Below, one piece after another: positions 52,844 through 60,968 of a stretch of 64,000 nucleotides of DNA. Origin of the DNA: DATMER01 sp963741305 (GTDB lineage: Bacteria; Acidobacteriota; Thermoanaerobaculia; Multivoradales; UBA5704); NCBI GenBank assembly GCA_963741305.1, contig CAVUHL010000003.1:5766001-5830000 (forward strand). Direction: 5' to 3'. The notes under the pieces are model-generated. The model saw only the letters and a program-made list of their open reading frames with translations, made no database searches and had not been told where the DNA came from. Both the position numbers and the translations under genes were made by a program. The stretch's first letter is position 1. Each line of letters starts with the position of its first letter.

Positions 52844-53074
52844 AGCGGCTCCCGCTAGGACATGAGCGGCTCCCGCTTCCCGGCAAGCAGCCTCAACTCG
52901 AGAGCTAGCCGTCATGGCTACTCAAGTAGCGGCTCCCGCTCCACCACAAGCAGCTCCCGCTTCCCGGCAAGCCGCCTCGGCTCGAGAGCTAGCCGCCATG
53001 GCGACTCGATTAGCGGCTCTCCTTTCAGCCCAAGCAGCCTCCCCTTCTCTTCAAGCGGCTCCCGCTTGGACAGG
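52844..53074. repeat. Array D: 11 tandem units at exact 21-bp period
   Basis: Units begin at 52844 and then every 21 bp to 53054. Odd-type units read AGCGGCTCCCGCT plus eight bases (AAGCGG/CCGCTT can pair around CTC); others read AGCAGC, AGCCGT or AGCCGCC with palindromes such as GCCATGGC. A higher-order 84-85-bp repeat is visible (52865-52948 against 52949-53032). It fills the gap between the DoxX-like gene and the hydrolase start. Confidence 0.9.
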
Positions 53075-53164
53075 GGCGAAGCCGTCCCTCTGTAGAGGCA
53101 CCTCTTGTGGGTGCCCTTCCGGAGGGCATGAAACACCATCCATCACTCGGGCTGTGACGGCGTA
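53075..53164. other. Short intergenic stretch after array D
   Basis: 90 bp with one half of a common palindrome type (TGTAGAGGCACCTCTTGTGG) and an adjacent GCCCTTCCGGAGGGC hairpin that could end transcription. No gene seen. Confidence 0.5.
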
Positions 53165-54397
53165 CTAGCCTTTGTAAGGCGCGGGGACCTCTCGGATCAA
53201 CGGCATCCTGCGCAGCCTGGCACGGGTATGGTGGCCATCCAGATGACCGTCCAGGATCAGCACGCCCGGTTCGGGCCGATCGAAGGAGAGAGTGCTCTGA
53301 TCGAGCTTCATGGTCTTGCGCTCCAAGTCCAGGTGGAGCTTGTAGGACTTCTCCGATCCGACCATCGTCTCGACACCGAGCATGCCGGGGCTATGGAAGC
53401 TCACCCATCGCCAGCGGTCCGGGTCGGTGAACATCGGCACCTCCCTGCCGTCGAGAGCGATCTCCTCCACCGACCAGTAGCCGAACAGCGGCGGCCTGGC
53501 CGGGTGCGTCATTTCATACCGGCGGTTGGCGAATTCCAGGCTCGGACCGATCGTCTTCAGGCAGGCCAGCAGGATGAGGACGTGAAGGGCACGATCGAGC
53601 CACTTGTTCGGAAAGAGCGGCATCGACCGCGCGGGCTCCGCTCGACGGTTGAAAAGGAACACGTCCGCCAGCCGGCGCAGGCCGGGAGCGATCAGCACGG
53701 CGGACCAGACGAACAGGTGGAGCGAATACAGCTTGACCGGCACATCGTAAGACATGTTCAGCACGAAGATGGTCAACGAGTTGGCGGCGCAGACCAGGGC
53801 TCCCAACAGCACCGTCCGGGGCACGAGCAGCAGCAGGCCGCCCAGCAGCTCGGCCATGCCGATCAGCGATTCGAAAACCGGAGAGGCGCCGATGGTCCAC
53901 CACAGCAGGTGATTCGGAATGAGGTCGCCGATGCGGAAATCCATCACGCCCATCGGCGGAGGAGCGGTCATCTGGGAAGGGATCGCCTTGATGATCCCGT
54001 AACGGATCATGGCTGCCGCGACCATGAGGCGCAGCCCGAACCGGAGCGCCTGATGGAGCCGGTCGTAGCGGCCCCGGTCCCTGTCGAGCACCGACCAGAT
54101 CAGCGTGGCCACGGCAGCGAGCGCCAGATAGCAGAGGCACAGGACCCAGCCATAAGAGGTGTTGCCGACGCCGCGCGACTCGAAATCGATCTCGTAAGGA
54201 AGGTGGAGCATGCCGCCCTCGCCGATCCAGAGGACGATGGCATCCCAGAATTCGAAATACTTTTCCGCGGCGGCTTTCCCGCCGGGGATCCAGGAAAACG
54301 CGTACCCGGGGACGAAGTTGAGGACGAAGTAAGAGAACACGAACCGGAAAGCGATCCGCGTGGCCAGGCTCCAAGGTGGAAGGCCGTCCCGGTTCAT
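53165..54397 (-). CDS. DoxX-like multi-TM protein with C-terminal extracytoplasmic domain
   Basis: 410 aa from the ATG at 54397. About ten TM helices, with the DoxX-like core MIRYGIIKAIPSQM, then ASPVFESLIGMAELLGGLLL and LLGALVCAANSLTIFVLNMSYDVP, and a soluble C-terminal domain (~130 aa) with WSVEEIALDGREVPMF and RPEPGVLILDGHLDG. Its start overlaps the stop of the shorter paralogue (ATGA). DoxX-like proteins are linked to redox and membrane functions; the exact role is unknown. Confidence 0.75.
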   Translation of the reverse strand: MNRDGLPPWSLATRIAFRFVFSYFVLNFVPGYAFSWIPGGKAAAEKYFEFWDAIVLWIGEGGMLHLPYEIDFESRGVGNTSYGWVLCLCYLALAAVATLIWSVLDRDRGRYDRLHQALRFGLRLMVAAAMIRYGIIKAIPSQMTAPPPMGVMDFRIGDLIPNHLLWWTIGASPVFESLIGMAELLGGLLLLVPRTVLLGALVCAANSLTIFVLNMSYDVPVKLYSLHLFVWSAVLIAPGLRRLADVFLFNRRAEPARSMPLFPNKWLDRALHVLILLACLKTIGPSLEFANRRYEMTHPARPPLFGYWSVEEIALDGREVPMFTDPDRWRWVSFHSPGMLGVETMVGSEKSYKLHLDLERKTMKLDQSTLSFDRPEPGVLILDGHLDGHHTRARLRRMPLIREVPAPYKG

Positions 54398-55239
54398 TCC
54401 AGGTCCGGTCCGAGTATCCAGTGGAACCAGGGGGAGCTGAGCTGCATCCTGCGCAGCTTCGCCCGCAGCCGGCGGCCTTCCACGATGAGCATGTCCGGCT
54501 CCGGCTGCGCGAAGGAGAACGCGGCCTTTGGAAAGCGTTTCCGCGATCCGATCATGAGCTCGACATCCAGCGTGCCCGGATCCTTGAAGACCGCCCACCG
54601 CCATCGATCGGGTTCGGTGAACATCGGCACGTCCTTGCCTTTGACGGCAAACTCCTCCACCGACCAGGCGCCGTAGAACTGCGGCTTCGGCGGGTACAGC
54701 TCCTTGAACCGCTGCCCGGCTGAAATGGAGCTCCAAGCGATCACGAAAAGAGCCAGCAGCCAGATGGCGAGCTGCGGGGCACGAGAGGCCGCCGGTTCCT
54801 CGGCCGGCTCCACGGTGCGGTCGAGCAGGAAGAGATTGGCCAGCCGGCGCAGGTCCGGAGCGATCAGCAGGACGGCCAGGAGGAGCAGGAAGGACAGGTA
54901 GGGCGTAAAGGGCATGTCGTAGCAAAGGCTCAGCGCAACTGCCATCGCCAGGTTCGCGGCACAGATCAGGGCGCCAAGCAAGGCCGTGCGGGGGAAGAGC
55001 AGCAGCACGCCACCCGTCAATGCGGCGAGGCCGGTGAACGATTGGAAGACGGGGGAGGCTCCGACGAACGTCCAGAGCAGCTCCATCGGAGTGAGCTCGC
55101 CGAGCCGCCGCAGGAAATCGAACGGGGAGGGCGGGGGCATCTGGACGGGGATCAGCCGGGCGATCCCCGATCCGATCATCGGGAGCGCGAGAGCGGCGCG
55201 GAGCAGAAGCCGCAGCCAGCCCGCATATCGGGGTTTCAC
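54394..55239 (-). CDS. DoxX-like protein, shorter paralogue
   Basis: 281 aa, similar to residues ~130-410 of the downstream neighbour: MIGSGIARLIPVQM, ASPVFQSFTGLAALTGGVLL, CYDMPFTPYLSFLLLL and a C-terminal WSVEEFAVKGKDVPMF domain. It lacks the N-terminal ~130 residues (four TM helices) of the paralogue. The two are tandem and translationally coupled, which suggests a duplication and perhaps a heterodimer. Confidence 0.75.
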   Translation of the reverse strand: MKPRYAGWLRLLLRAALALPMIGSGIARLIPVQMPPPSPFDFLRRLGELTPMELLWTFVGASPVFQSFTGLAALTGGVLLLFPRTALLGALICAANLAMAVALSLCYDMPFTPYLSFLLLLAVLLIAPDLRRLANLFLLDRTVEPAEEPAASRAPQLAIWLLALFVIAWSSISAGQRFKELYPPKPQFYGAWSVEEFAVKGKDVPMFTEPDRWRWAVFKDPGTLDVELMIGSRKRFPKAAFSFAQPEPDMLIVEGRRLRAKLRRMQLSSPWFHWILGPDLE

Positions 55240-55300
55240 AGGTCAAGGGTGGCAAAAGCCACCGGAGGCGTCAAGTTGAGCTAGCATCTCCACCACGCCC

Positions 55301-55906
55301 ATGAGCGCAAAACGCGTCAACCTCGTCAGCCTGCTGGCACTGCTTTTCCTGGTGCTGGTGGTCGCAATCACCCCCGAGGCGCGCCAGCTCATGGCCCGCA
55401 TGGCATTCTGGATGGAAGGGGTGGAGGAGAAGATAGCGGCCAGCCGGCAGGAACAGGAGTCCGCCACCCCCGCAGAGGAGGAGGGCCGGAGCGCCGGCGA
55501 CGCTGGTGGGGAGGAGCAGTCGGAGCCGGTAAAGGTCCCTCCGCACGTCGTCCTGGGGGAGGACGGCAAGTTCAACCCCGAGCCCGGCTACAGTTGGATC
55601 AACGACGATCCCAACGACCATACCGTTCAGTGGGTGCCGGGCGCCAGGCACTCCGAGCATCCCAAGGTCGTCGCCTCCAGCGAGCCCGACCAGTGGCGGC
55701 CGGCCCCGGGTTACGACTGGGTCGAGCCCAAGGGGATCGACGACATGCGCGTGGCCTGGAAGCCCGGCATGCGGCACTTCGGCGACGAGCACGTCCTGGC
55801 GATGGAGAAAGAAGGGGATTGGCAGCCCGAGCCGGGCTATGCCTGGGTCAACGACGATCCGGACGATCTGACGGTAGCCCCTATCGGGGCTAGGCCACCC
55901 TCCTGA
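55301..55906 (+). CDS. Membrane-anchored protein with three PGYxWV repeats
   Basis: 201 aa. N-terminal TM helix (VNLVSLLALLFLVLVVAI), an acidic low-complexity linker, and three ~45-aa repeats with the consensus PGYxWVN-DPxDxxVxWxPG: EPGYSWINDDPNDHTVQWVP, APGYDWVEPKGIDDMRVAWK and EPGYAWVNDDPDDLTVAPIG. The family is not recognised. The 3' end overlaps the convergent hydrolase gene by 17 bp. Confidence 0.75.
   Translation: MSAKRVNLVSLLALLFLVLVVAITPEARQLMARMAFWMEGVEEKIAASRQEQESATPAEEEGRSAGDAGGEEQSEPVKVPPHVVLGEDGKFNPEPGYSWINDDPNDHTVQWVPGARHSEHPKVVASSEPDQWRPAPGYDWVEPKGIDDMRVAWKPGMRHFGDEHVLAMEKEGDWQPEPGYAWVNDDPDDLTVAPIGARPPS
55875..55892. terminator. Bidirectional terminator-like hairpin in overlapping gene ends
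   Basis: TAGCCCC and GGGGCTA (7 bp) around TATC, located within the last codons of both convergent genes. No T-run follows, so it could work only with Rho or as an attenuating structure. Confidence 0.4.
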
Positions 55907-56792
55907 TCACCTCAGCCCCTTGCGGCCACTCCCCTTGGAGGAAGGCATCGGCCGCGGGGAAGAACTCCTTGGGGCGCTCCAGGTAGGGGTGGTGCCCCGA
56001 CCCTTCGATCCGCAGGAAGCGCGCATCCTGCGCGTGCGCCGCCCACTCCCGTGACGCCTCCTCGGGCACCAGGTCGTCCGTCCCCTGCATCACCAGCATG
56101 GGCACGCTCAGCTCCGGCAGGCGCGGGCGGAAGTCCCAATCCCCCATCTTGGGCAGGATGTGGTCGAAGTAGACCGAGATGGCGTGCCGCGGCCACTCGT
56201 TGGGGAAGCTGCAGACGTCGTCCAACGGGAAGCGGATGAGGGCCGAGGTGTCGCCCATCTGGGCCGGCAGCAGGAACCAGGTGAACCAGGCGCGGCAGAA
56301 CGCCACCGGGTCGCGCTCGTCGATCTCCTCGCGCCGCAGCTCTTCCAGGCGCGGGATGCCCGGCGGATAGACCAGCTCCTCGGAGCGGGGCAGCTCCTGT
56401 GCCCACTCCCCCGGCACGCGGGGCGTGATCGGGCAGACGAGCAGCAGCCGCTCTACCTTTTCCGGGTAATCCAGGGCGTACTGAGCGGCAATGGCGGCGT
56501 GGTAGGAGGCGCCGAGGATCGTCATCCGGTCCAGCCCGAAGTAGTGGCGGACGGTCTCCAGGTCGGCCACGTCTTCCTCCAGGCCGAGCTGGCGGAAGTC
56601 GGTCACCGCGCTGGACCGCCCCCGGCTGCGGGGGTCGTAGAGGAGCAGGCGCCGGCCCTCCGCCAGCGGATGGAGGGCGTCCCCCAGCCAGTTGGCGTTC
56701 GGGATGACGACCGTCTCGTCCCCCTCCCCCAGCGTCCGGTAATAGAGCTGGAGCCCCGGCCGGACGAAAACGAAACCCTCTGTGCTTTTCAT
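55890..56792 (-). CDS. Alpha/beta hydrolase with GxSxH nucleophile elbow
   Basis: 300 aa from the ATG at 56792. Alpha/beta-hydrolase fold: LLYDPRSRGRSSAV at the oxyanion region, the elbow TILGASYHAAIAAQYALDYP in which the usual GxSxG reads G-A-S-Y-H, the acid in VMQGTDDLVP and the His in EGSGHHPYLERP. All triad residues are present. Close to proline iminopeptidase or haloalkane-dehalogenase-like enzymes; substrate unknown. Confidence 0.85.
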   Translation of the reverse strand: MKSTEGFVFVRPGLQLYYRTLGEGDETVVIPNANWLGDALHPLAEGRRLLLYDPRSRGRSSAVTDFRQLGLEEDVADLETVRHYFGLDRMTILGASYHAAIAAQYALDYPEKVERLLLVCPITPRVPGEWAQELPRSEELVYPPGIPRLEELRREEIDERDPVAFCRAWFTWFLLPAQMGDTSALIRFPLDDVCSFPNEWPRHAISVYFDHILPKMGDWDFRPRLPELSVPMLVMQGTDDLVPEEASREWAAHAQDARFLRIEGSGHHPYLERPKEFFPAADAFLQGEWPQGAEVIRRVA

Positions 56793-56836
56793 GTGATCGG
56801 GCGCCGCGGCGGCGCCCGGTGAGTCTACTACACGGA

Positions 56837-56990
56837 CCCTCACCCCCCGGCCCCCTCTCCCGGTCCACCCAAGCACACCCGCCCCGGGAGAGGGGGAGAC
56901 TTACGAAGAAAGAGGGAATGGGCGGAGGGCTCCCTCTCCCTCACGCAGGTGAGGGAGAGGGTCGGGGAGAGGGAGGATGGGATCAACCCC
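56837..56990. repeat. Repeat cluster: CCCTCACCCC arm plus 13-bp palindrome
   Basis: 56837-56904 is nearly identical to 3214-3280. It is followed by a perfect 13-bp inverted repeat, CCCTCTCCCTCAC / GTGAGGGAGAGGG (56932-56944 and 56949-56961, loop GCAG). No gene lies between the hydrolase start and the next small gene end. Confidence 0.88.
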
Positions 56991-57296
56991 CTAATGGCTC
57001 CGCTTGTTGCGGATCGCCTTGACCAGCTGGTCCTTCTTCATCTTGCTGCGCCCGGGGATCTTCTGGTCGCCGGCCATGTTGCGCAGCTCGGCGACGGTCC
57101 GGTCCTCGAGGCCCTTGTTCGGATTGCCCGTTCCCTGGGTGGTCTTGTTGGGGGTGCGGCCCTCTTCGCGGCGTCCCTTGTTGACCGTTCGGGCGGCGAT
57201 CTCCTTGGCCTTCTTCTCAGAGGCGCCGCGCTCCTCGGAGCTCTCCTTGATGTGCTCGTACTTGCGCTCGTCCTTATCGCTCCACGCTCTGGGCAT
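56991..57296 (-). CDS. Small Rho_N/SAP-like protein ('plasmid stabilisation' type)
   Basis: 101 aa from the ATG at 57296. The N-terminal half is strongly charged (MPRAWSDKDERKYEHIKESS); the middle NKGRREEGRTPNKTTQGTGN is characteristic of a widely found small family labelled plasmid stabilisation protein; the C-terminus (VAELRNMAGDQKIPGRSKMK) is a Rho-N/SAP-like helix-extended-helix motif that binds nucleic acid. Its start lies within the 3' end of the phosphoesterase gene (23-bp overlap). Confidence 0.8.
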   Translation of the reverse strand: MPRAWSDKDERKYEHIKESSEERGASEKKAKEIAARTVNKGRREEGRTPNKTTQGTGNPNKGLEDRTVAELRNMAGDQKIPGRSKMKKDQLVKAIRNKRSH

Positions 57297-58077
57297 GACT
57301 GGGTCTCCTTTCCTCAGATGGGGCCAGTTGCCGGTCCTCCACCTCGATCTCGAACAGACGGTAAGGCGGATGGTCCGGATAGGTGTGGCGAAGAAGCTGG
57401 ACACAGACGTTGTAGACCGGCACGCCGGTGGAGGTCATCCCCTCCGGCCGGCCGCGATGGGCATGGCCGTGGAAGACCGCGTTGCAGCGGTAGCGGTTGA
57501 TCGGCTCCTCCAGACGGCTCGATCCAAGGAAAGCGAAGATCTCCGGCGGCTCGCCTTCGACCGTCTCCTGGATCGGCGAGTAGTGGAGCACCCCGATCCG
57601 CGGCACCCGCCGCAGCCTGGCGAGGGCCGACTCCAGCTTCAGCGACTCGTCGACGGCCTCGCGCACGAAGTCCTTGATGATCTGCTCGCCCCAGGGACCC
57701 AGCGCGCGCTTGCCGAAACCGCCGCAGAATCCCTTGATCCCCGCGAACCCGACCCCGGCGACCTCGACGGCGTCGCCGTCCAGCACCTTGATGCCGCTCT
57801 CGGTCAGGATTTTCTTGACCTCGTCCTGCTTGCCGCTTTCGAAGTCGTGATTGCCGAGCACGGCAATGACCGGGATGGCGACCGAGGCATGGATCTCCCG
57901 CGCCAGGGCATGCGCTTCCTCGGGCAGGCCATGATCCGTCAGGTCGCCGCAGAGGAGGAGCACGTCGGCCTCCCGCCCCACCCGGGTCAGCATGTCCCGT
58001 ACAGGAGGGTCGAGCGCCTGCGCATAATGGAGGTCGCCTACCGCCGCGATTCGGACCGTTCGGTTGTTCGAATCCAT
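57274..58077 (-). CDS. Calcineurin-like metallophosphoesterase
   Basis: 267 aa from the ATG at 58077. The five metal-binding blocks are all present: AAVGDLHYAQ, LLCGDLTDHG, AVLGNHDFESG, GVLHYSPIQE and AVFHGHAHRG. The substrate could be a nucleotide, cyclic nucleotide or phosphoprotein. It is divergent from a nucleotidyltransferase gene across 79 bp. Confidence 0.93.
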   Translation of the reverse strand: MDSNNRTVRIAAVGDLHYAQALDPPVRDMLTRVGREADVLLLCGDLTDHGLPEEAHALAREIHASVAIPVIAVLGNHDFESGKQDEVKKILTESGIKVLDGDAVEVAGVGFAGIKGFCGGFGKRALGPWGEQIIKDFVREAVDESLKLESALARLRRVPRIGVLHYSPIQETVEGEPPEIFAFLGSSRLEEPINRYRCNAVFHGHAHRGRPEGMTSTGVPVYNVCVQLLRHTYPDHPPYRLFEIEVEDRQLAPSEERRPSHAQSVER

Positions 58078-58156
58078 TCTCTCCCTCCCTGCTTCGCTCT
58101 TCAGCATGCCTCGTGCCAGATCCCTCCCTGGTACGCTCCTTGCTCTCGTTGCAGCC

Positions 58157-59002
58157 ATGATCGCAACGACGGAAAAACCCCACGATCAACTCTCACCCGA
58201 GACCCTCGAGTTCTATCGGCGGGTGATGACCAAGCTGCAGGAGGCGCGGGTGCCCTTCCTGGTCGGAGGCGCCTATGCGTTCGCCCGCTATACGGGGATC
58301 GTCAGGCACACCAAGGATTTCGACATCTTCGTCCATCCCCGGGACTTCGACCGCACCCTGGAGGAGCTGAAGCGGATGGGCTGCTCGGTCGCGCGGCCCT
58401 TCCCTCACTGGCTGGGCAAGGGCTACTCCGGGGACGACTTCGTAGACGTGATCTTCAGCGCGGGCAATGGGATCGCCAGGGTGGACGACCTCTGGTTCGA
58501 GCACGCGCTGGACGAGGAGGTGCTCGGCATCCCCTCGCGGCTCTGCCCGGCTGAGGAGATGATCTGGTCGAAGGGGTTCATCCAGGAGCGCGAGCGCTTC
58601 GACGGTGGCGACGTGGCCCATCTCCTGAGGGCGCGGGCCGAGGAGCTCGATTGGGACCGGCTGCTGCTCCGTTTCGGACCGCACTGGCCGGTCCTGTTCA
58701 GCCACCTGGTCCTCTTCGGGTACATCTATCCCGACGAGGCCGACAAGGTGCCGGCGAAGGTCATGGACGATCTGATCAAGCGCCAGCGCCACAGCCGGGG
58801 CGTCTCGGCCTCCAGCGAACGCCTCTGCCGGGGGACGATCCTCTCCCGTTCGCAATATCTCGTGGACATCGAGAAGTGGGGCTACCGGGACGCACGGTTA
58901 CAGCCGATCGGTCCCATGAGCGCCGAGGAGTTGGAGATCTGGACCCAGGCCGCCGAGGAAGAGACGGGGCGGTCTTATACGGACGTGGACGAGACGGTTT
59001 AG
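58157..59002 (+). CDS. Nucleotidyltransferase-fold protein
   Basis: 281 aa from the ATG at 58157. The N-terminal ~150 residues have the fold signature of AbiEii/MNT-type nucleotidyltransferases: LVGGAYAFARYTGIVRHTKD, then FDIFV (catalytic Asp pair) and FVDVIFSAG (third Asp). The C-terminal domain is helical. The 3' end overlaps the convergent lipoprotein gene by 4 bp. Target not known; no antitoxin partner adjacent. Confidence 0.82.
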   Translation: MIATTEKPHDQLSPETLEFYRRVMTKLQEARVPFLVGGAYAFARYTGIVRHTKDFDIFVHPRDFDRTLEELKRMGCSVARPFPHWLGKGYSGDDFVDVIFSAGNGIARVDDLWFEHALDEEVLGIPSRLCPAEEMIWSKGFIQERERFDGGDVAHLLRARAEELDWDRLLLRFGPHWPVLFSHLVLFGYIYPDEADKVPAKVMDDLIKRQRHSRGVSASSERLCRGTILSRSQYLVDIEKWGYRDARLQPIGPMSAEELEIWTQAAEEETGRSYTDVDETV

Positions 59003-59409
59003 CCACCCTTGACAAAGAAGACGAGCCGCCAGCCCTGGGGCTGGCGCTCGATCCCTGCCCGCCAGCCGGGATGGTTGGGGTCATACCGGTACTCGGGCGG
59101 GCAGACGACCCTCTTGCCGCTGTCGTCCTCCAGGCAGCCGCGGTCCAGGGTTGCCGCCAGTTCGCGGAGGTTCAAGTTCTCTTTGAAACCCTCGGCCAAC
59201 CAGCCGCGCAATGCCTGCTGGTCGCCAGCTTCTGCCGCGGTCTGAATCGCCAGCAAGGCCGCCTCGGCCCCGGACGGCAGCTCGGGGAAGCAGGTCAGCT
59301 CCGCCGTTTTCTGACGGCGGAGCTCCGCTCCCGGCGACGTAGCAGGCTCGCCGTCCGCGCAGGCCGCCAGGAGAAGGATGAAGAGGGCCGCCCTCAATCC
59401 GGCTCCCAC
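58999..59409 (-). CDS. Small lipoprotein of unknown function
   Basis: 136 aa. Signal peptide with lipobox LLLAAC, a mature helical domain with four Cys residues (LTCFPELPSG, DRGCLEDDSG, VVCPPEYRYD) and a C-terminal strand QGWRLVFFVKGG. No family recognised. Its start overlaps the 3' end of the cupin gene by 16 bp, so it is probably translated with it. Confidence 0.7.
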   Translation of the reverse strand: MGAGLRAALFILLLAACADGEPATSPGAELRRQKTAELTCFPELPSGAEAALLAIQTAAEAGDQQALRGWLAEGFKENLNLRELAATLDRGCLEDDSGKRVVCPPEYRYDPNHPGWRAGIERQPQGWRLVFFVKGG

Positions 59410-59795
59410 CCCGGCGGCGCCATCTCGAAGCTGGCGAAATCGAAACCGGGCGCCACCGTGCAGCCGACCAGGACCCAGCCCCCCAGGGGCCGGGCGCTCT
59501 GCCAGACCCCTGGAGGTACCACGGCCTGGGGCTCTTCCCCCGCGGCCAGGTCCGTGCCAAGCCGAATCACCTTTCGGCCCTCGGAAAGGCGCAATTCCAG
59601 CGGCGCGCCAGCATAGTGATGCCAGACCTCGGCCGCGTGCGTCACCCGGTGCCAGGCCGAGCGGTCCCCCTCGCGCAGCAGGTAGTAGATCGCCGAGCTC
59701 GCCTCATCCCGGAAGGTCTCCTGGTAGAAGCCCCCCTCGGGATGCGGCTTCAGCCCGAGCCGGGCGACGACCTCTTCTGCCGTTTTTTCCTCCAT
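59394..59795 (-). CDS. DUF985-type cupin protein
   Basis: 133 aa, one cupin barrel. The family start LGLKPHPEGGFYQETFRD, the metal-site strand AWHRVTHAAEVWHHYAGAPL and VPPGVWQSARPLGGWVLVGC are the hallmarks of DUF985. It lies directly after the SIMPL gene (adjacent stop and start at 59793-59798). Function unknown. Confidence 0.88.
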   Translation of the reverse strand: MEEKTAEEVVARLGLKPHPEGGFYQETFRDEASSAIYYLLREGDRSAWHRVTHAAEVWHHYAGAPLELRLSEGRKVIRLGTDLAAGEEPQAVVPPGVWQSARPLGGWVLVGCTVAPGFDFASFEMAPPGWEPD

Positions 59796-60548
59796 TCAGG
59801 GACACCCTTGCGCAGGGCAGGGCTCGATCCGGTAGCGCAGGGTGATGTTGGCGTCGATCCCCACCTGGCCCGCGGAGACGGGAGTATCGGAGGCCATGGA
59901 GGTCTCCATGGCCATGCGGGCCCCCTTGTACATCGGGGTGAAGACGGAGACGCCCCCTTCGACGACCTCGACGATCTCGACCAGCCGGACGCGCAGGGCG
60001 CGCGCCAGGGTCTCGGCCTTGACCCGGGCGGCCTCGGCGGCGCGGGTGAGGGCGGTGGAACGGGCCGCTTCGTCATTGCGCAGCCCGAACATCACGCCTT
60101 CGAGCCGGTTGGCCCCGGCGGCGAGGCCGGCATCTACCACGGGGCCGACGAGGTCCAGCTTCTCCAGGCGGACGGAAACGACGTTCGTCGCCTGGTAGCC
60201 CGAGATGCGCGGCTCGCCGCCGCGGTCCTGGGTGGGTTGTTCGTTGGCGTAGACGGGGTTCAGGTTCAGCTCGGAAGTCTGGATGTCTTCCGGCTTGACG
60301 CCGAGCTTGCGGATGGCATCGAGGATTGCATTGGCCGAGCGGTTGGCCTCATCCATGGCCGCTCGCGCCGTGGGAGCCTGGGCGAGGACGCCAAGGCGGA
60401 CCGTTGCTTCGTCGGGGGCGACCCGGGCCTCGCCATTGGCCTGGACGCTGAGGACGGGGATGACAGGGCTGGCCGTCTCCTCATGAGCGGCCAGAGGGAA
60501 CGTGGTCAGAGCGATTGTGAGAGCCAGGGCTGCGGTGATCTTCTTCAT
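59796..60548 (-). CDS. SIMPL-domain (DUF541) periplasmic protein
   Basis: 250 aa from the ATG at 60548 with signal peptide (MKKITAALALTIALTTFPLA). The SIMPL pattern is seen in SVQANGEARVAPDEATVRLG, KPEDIQTSELNLNPVY, ISGYQATNVVSVRLEKLD and the C-terminal two-Cys end. The family forms oligomeric periplasmic assemblies; function is little known. The cupin gene follows directly. Confidence 0.9.
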   Translation of the reverse strand: MKKITAALALTIALTTFPLAAHEETASPVIPVLSVQANGEARVAPDEATVRLGVLAQAPTARAAMDEANRSANAILDAIRKLGVKPEDIQTSELNLNPVYANEQPTQDRGGEPRISGYQATNVVSVRLEKLDLVGPVVDAGLAAGANRLEGVMFGLRNDEAARSTALTRAAEAARVKAETLARALRVRLVEIVEVVEGGVSVFTPMYKGARMAMETSMASDTPVSAGQVGIDANITLRYRIEPCPAQGCP

Positions 60549-60636
60549 CGCGCCTCCTTTCGGCCCCCAAGTATAGAGAAGCCCCCGGCAGGGTGGGTCG
60601 CCGGGGGCTCGGGAAGGGCTCAATCCATCCTTGTCT

Positions 60637-60900
60637 TTATCCTCTCGGAGGGTCCTCGGGGGGGCCGAAGGGAGGTTTGTCCGATCCCGAGCGTGCCATC
60701 ATGACGACGGTCGCGCCGCCAAAGAGCAGGGCGAGGATGGCAAGGATCGTGGCCAGGCTGCAGCGGTCGAGCAGGAGCGCGATGACGGTCGCCAGGTCGA
60801 AAGCCAGGGCGAGTCCCGCAACGACCATGAGAGTGGGCGGCGGCGGAGTGGGCGGCGGTGGCTCATAGCCGCCGAACGGAGGCTTGTCGGACTCGGGCAT
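60637..60900 (-). CDS. Small two-TM protein with Pro-rich termini
   Basis: 87 aa with two hydrophobic segments (LMVVAGLALAFDLATVIALL; LATILAILALLFGGATVVMM) between similar termini: SDKPPFGGYEPPPP at the front and SDKPPFGPPEDPPRG at the back. The repeated SDKPPFG suggests an internal duplication. No family recognised. Confidence 0.65.
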   Translation of the reverse strand: MPESDKPPFGGYEPPPPTPPPPTLMVVAGLALAFDLATVIALLLDRCSLATILAILALLFGGATVVMMARSGSDKPPFGPPEDPPRG

Positions 60901-60968
60901 GGAAAAATCTCCTCCTCAAAAGAACGTCGTTTCACCGACTCCGCCCCAAGGAACGGAGGACCGCTCCT

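Noticed and set aside
15624..53074. Arrays A-D as CRISPR or TIGR-type guide arrays
   Set aside because: The period is 20-21 bp with no constant repeat separated by unique spacers; the variable and conserved bases are mixed in every unit, and no cas- or tas-like gene is nearby.
54398..55255. Extension of the DoxX-like gene at 53165-54397 up to 55255
   Set aside because: That part is out of frame with the real paralogue gene at 54394-55239 and reads as Arg/Pro/Ala-rich shadow sequence.
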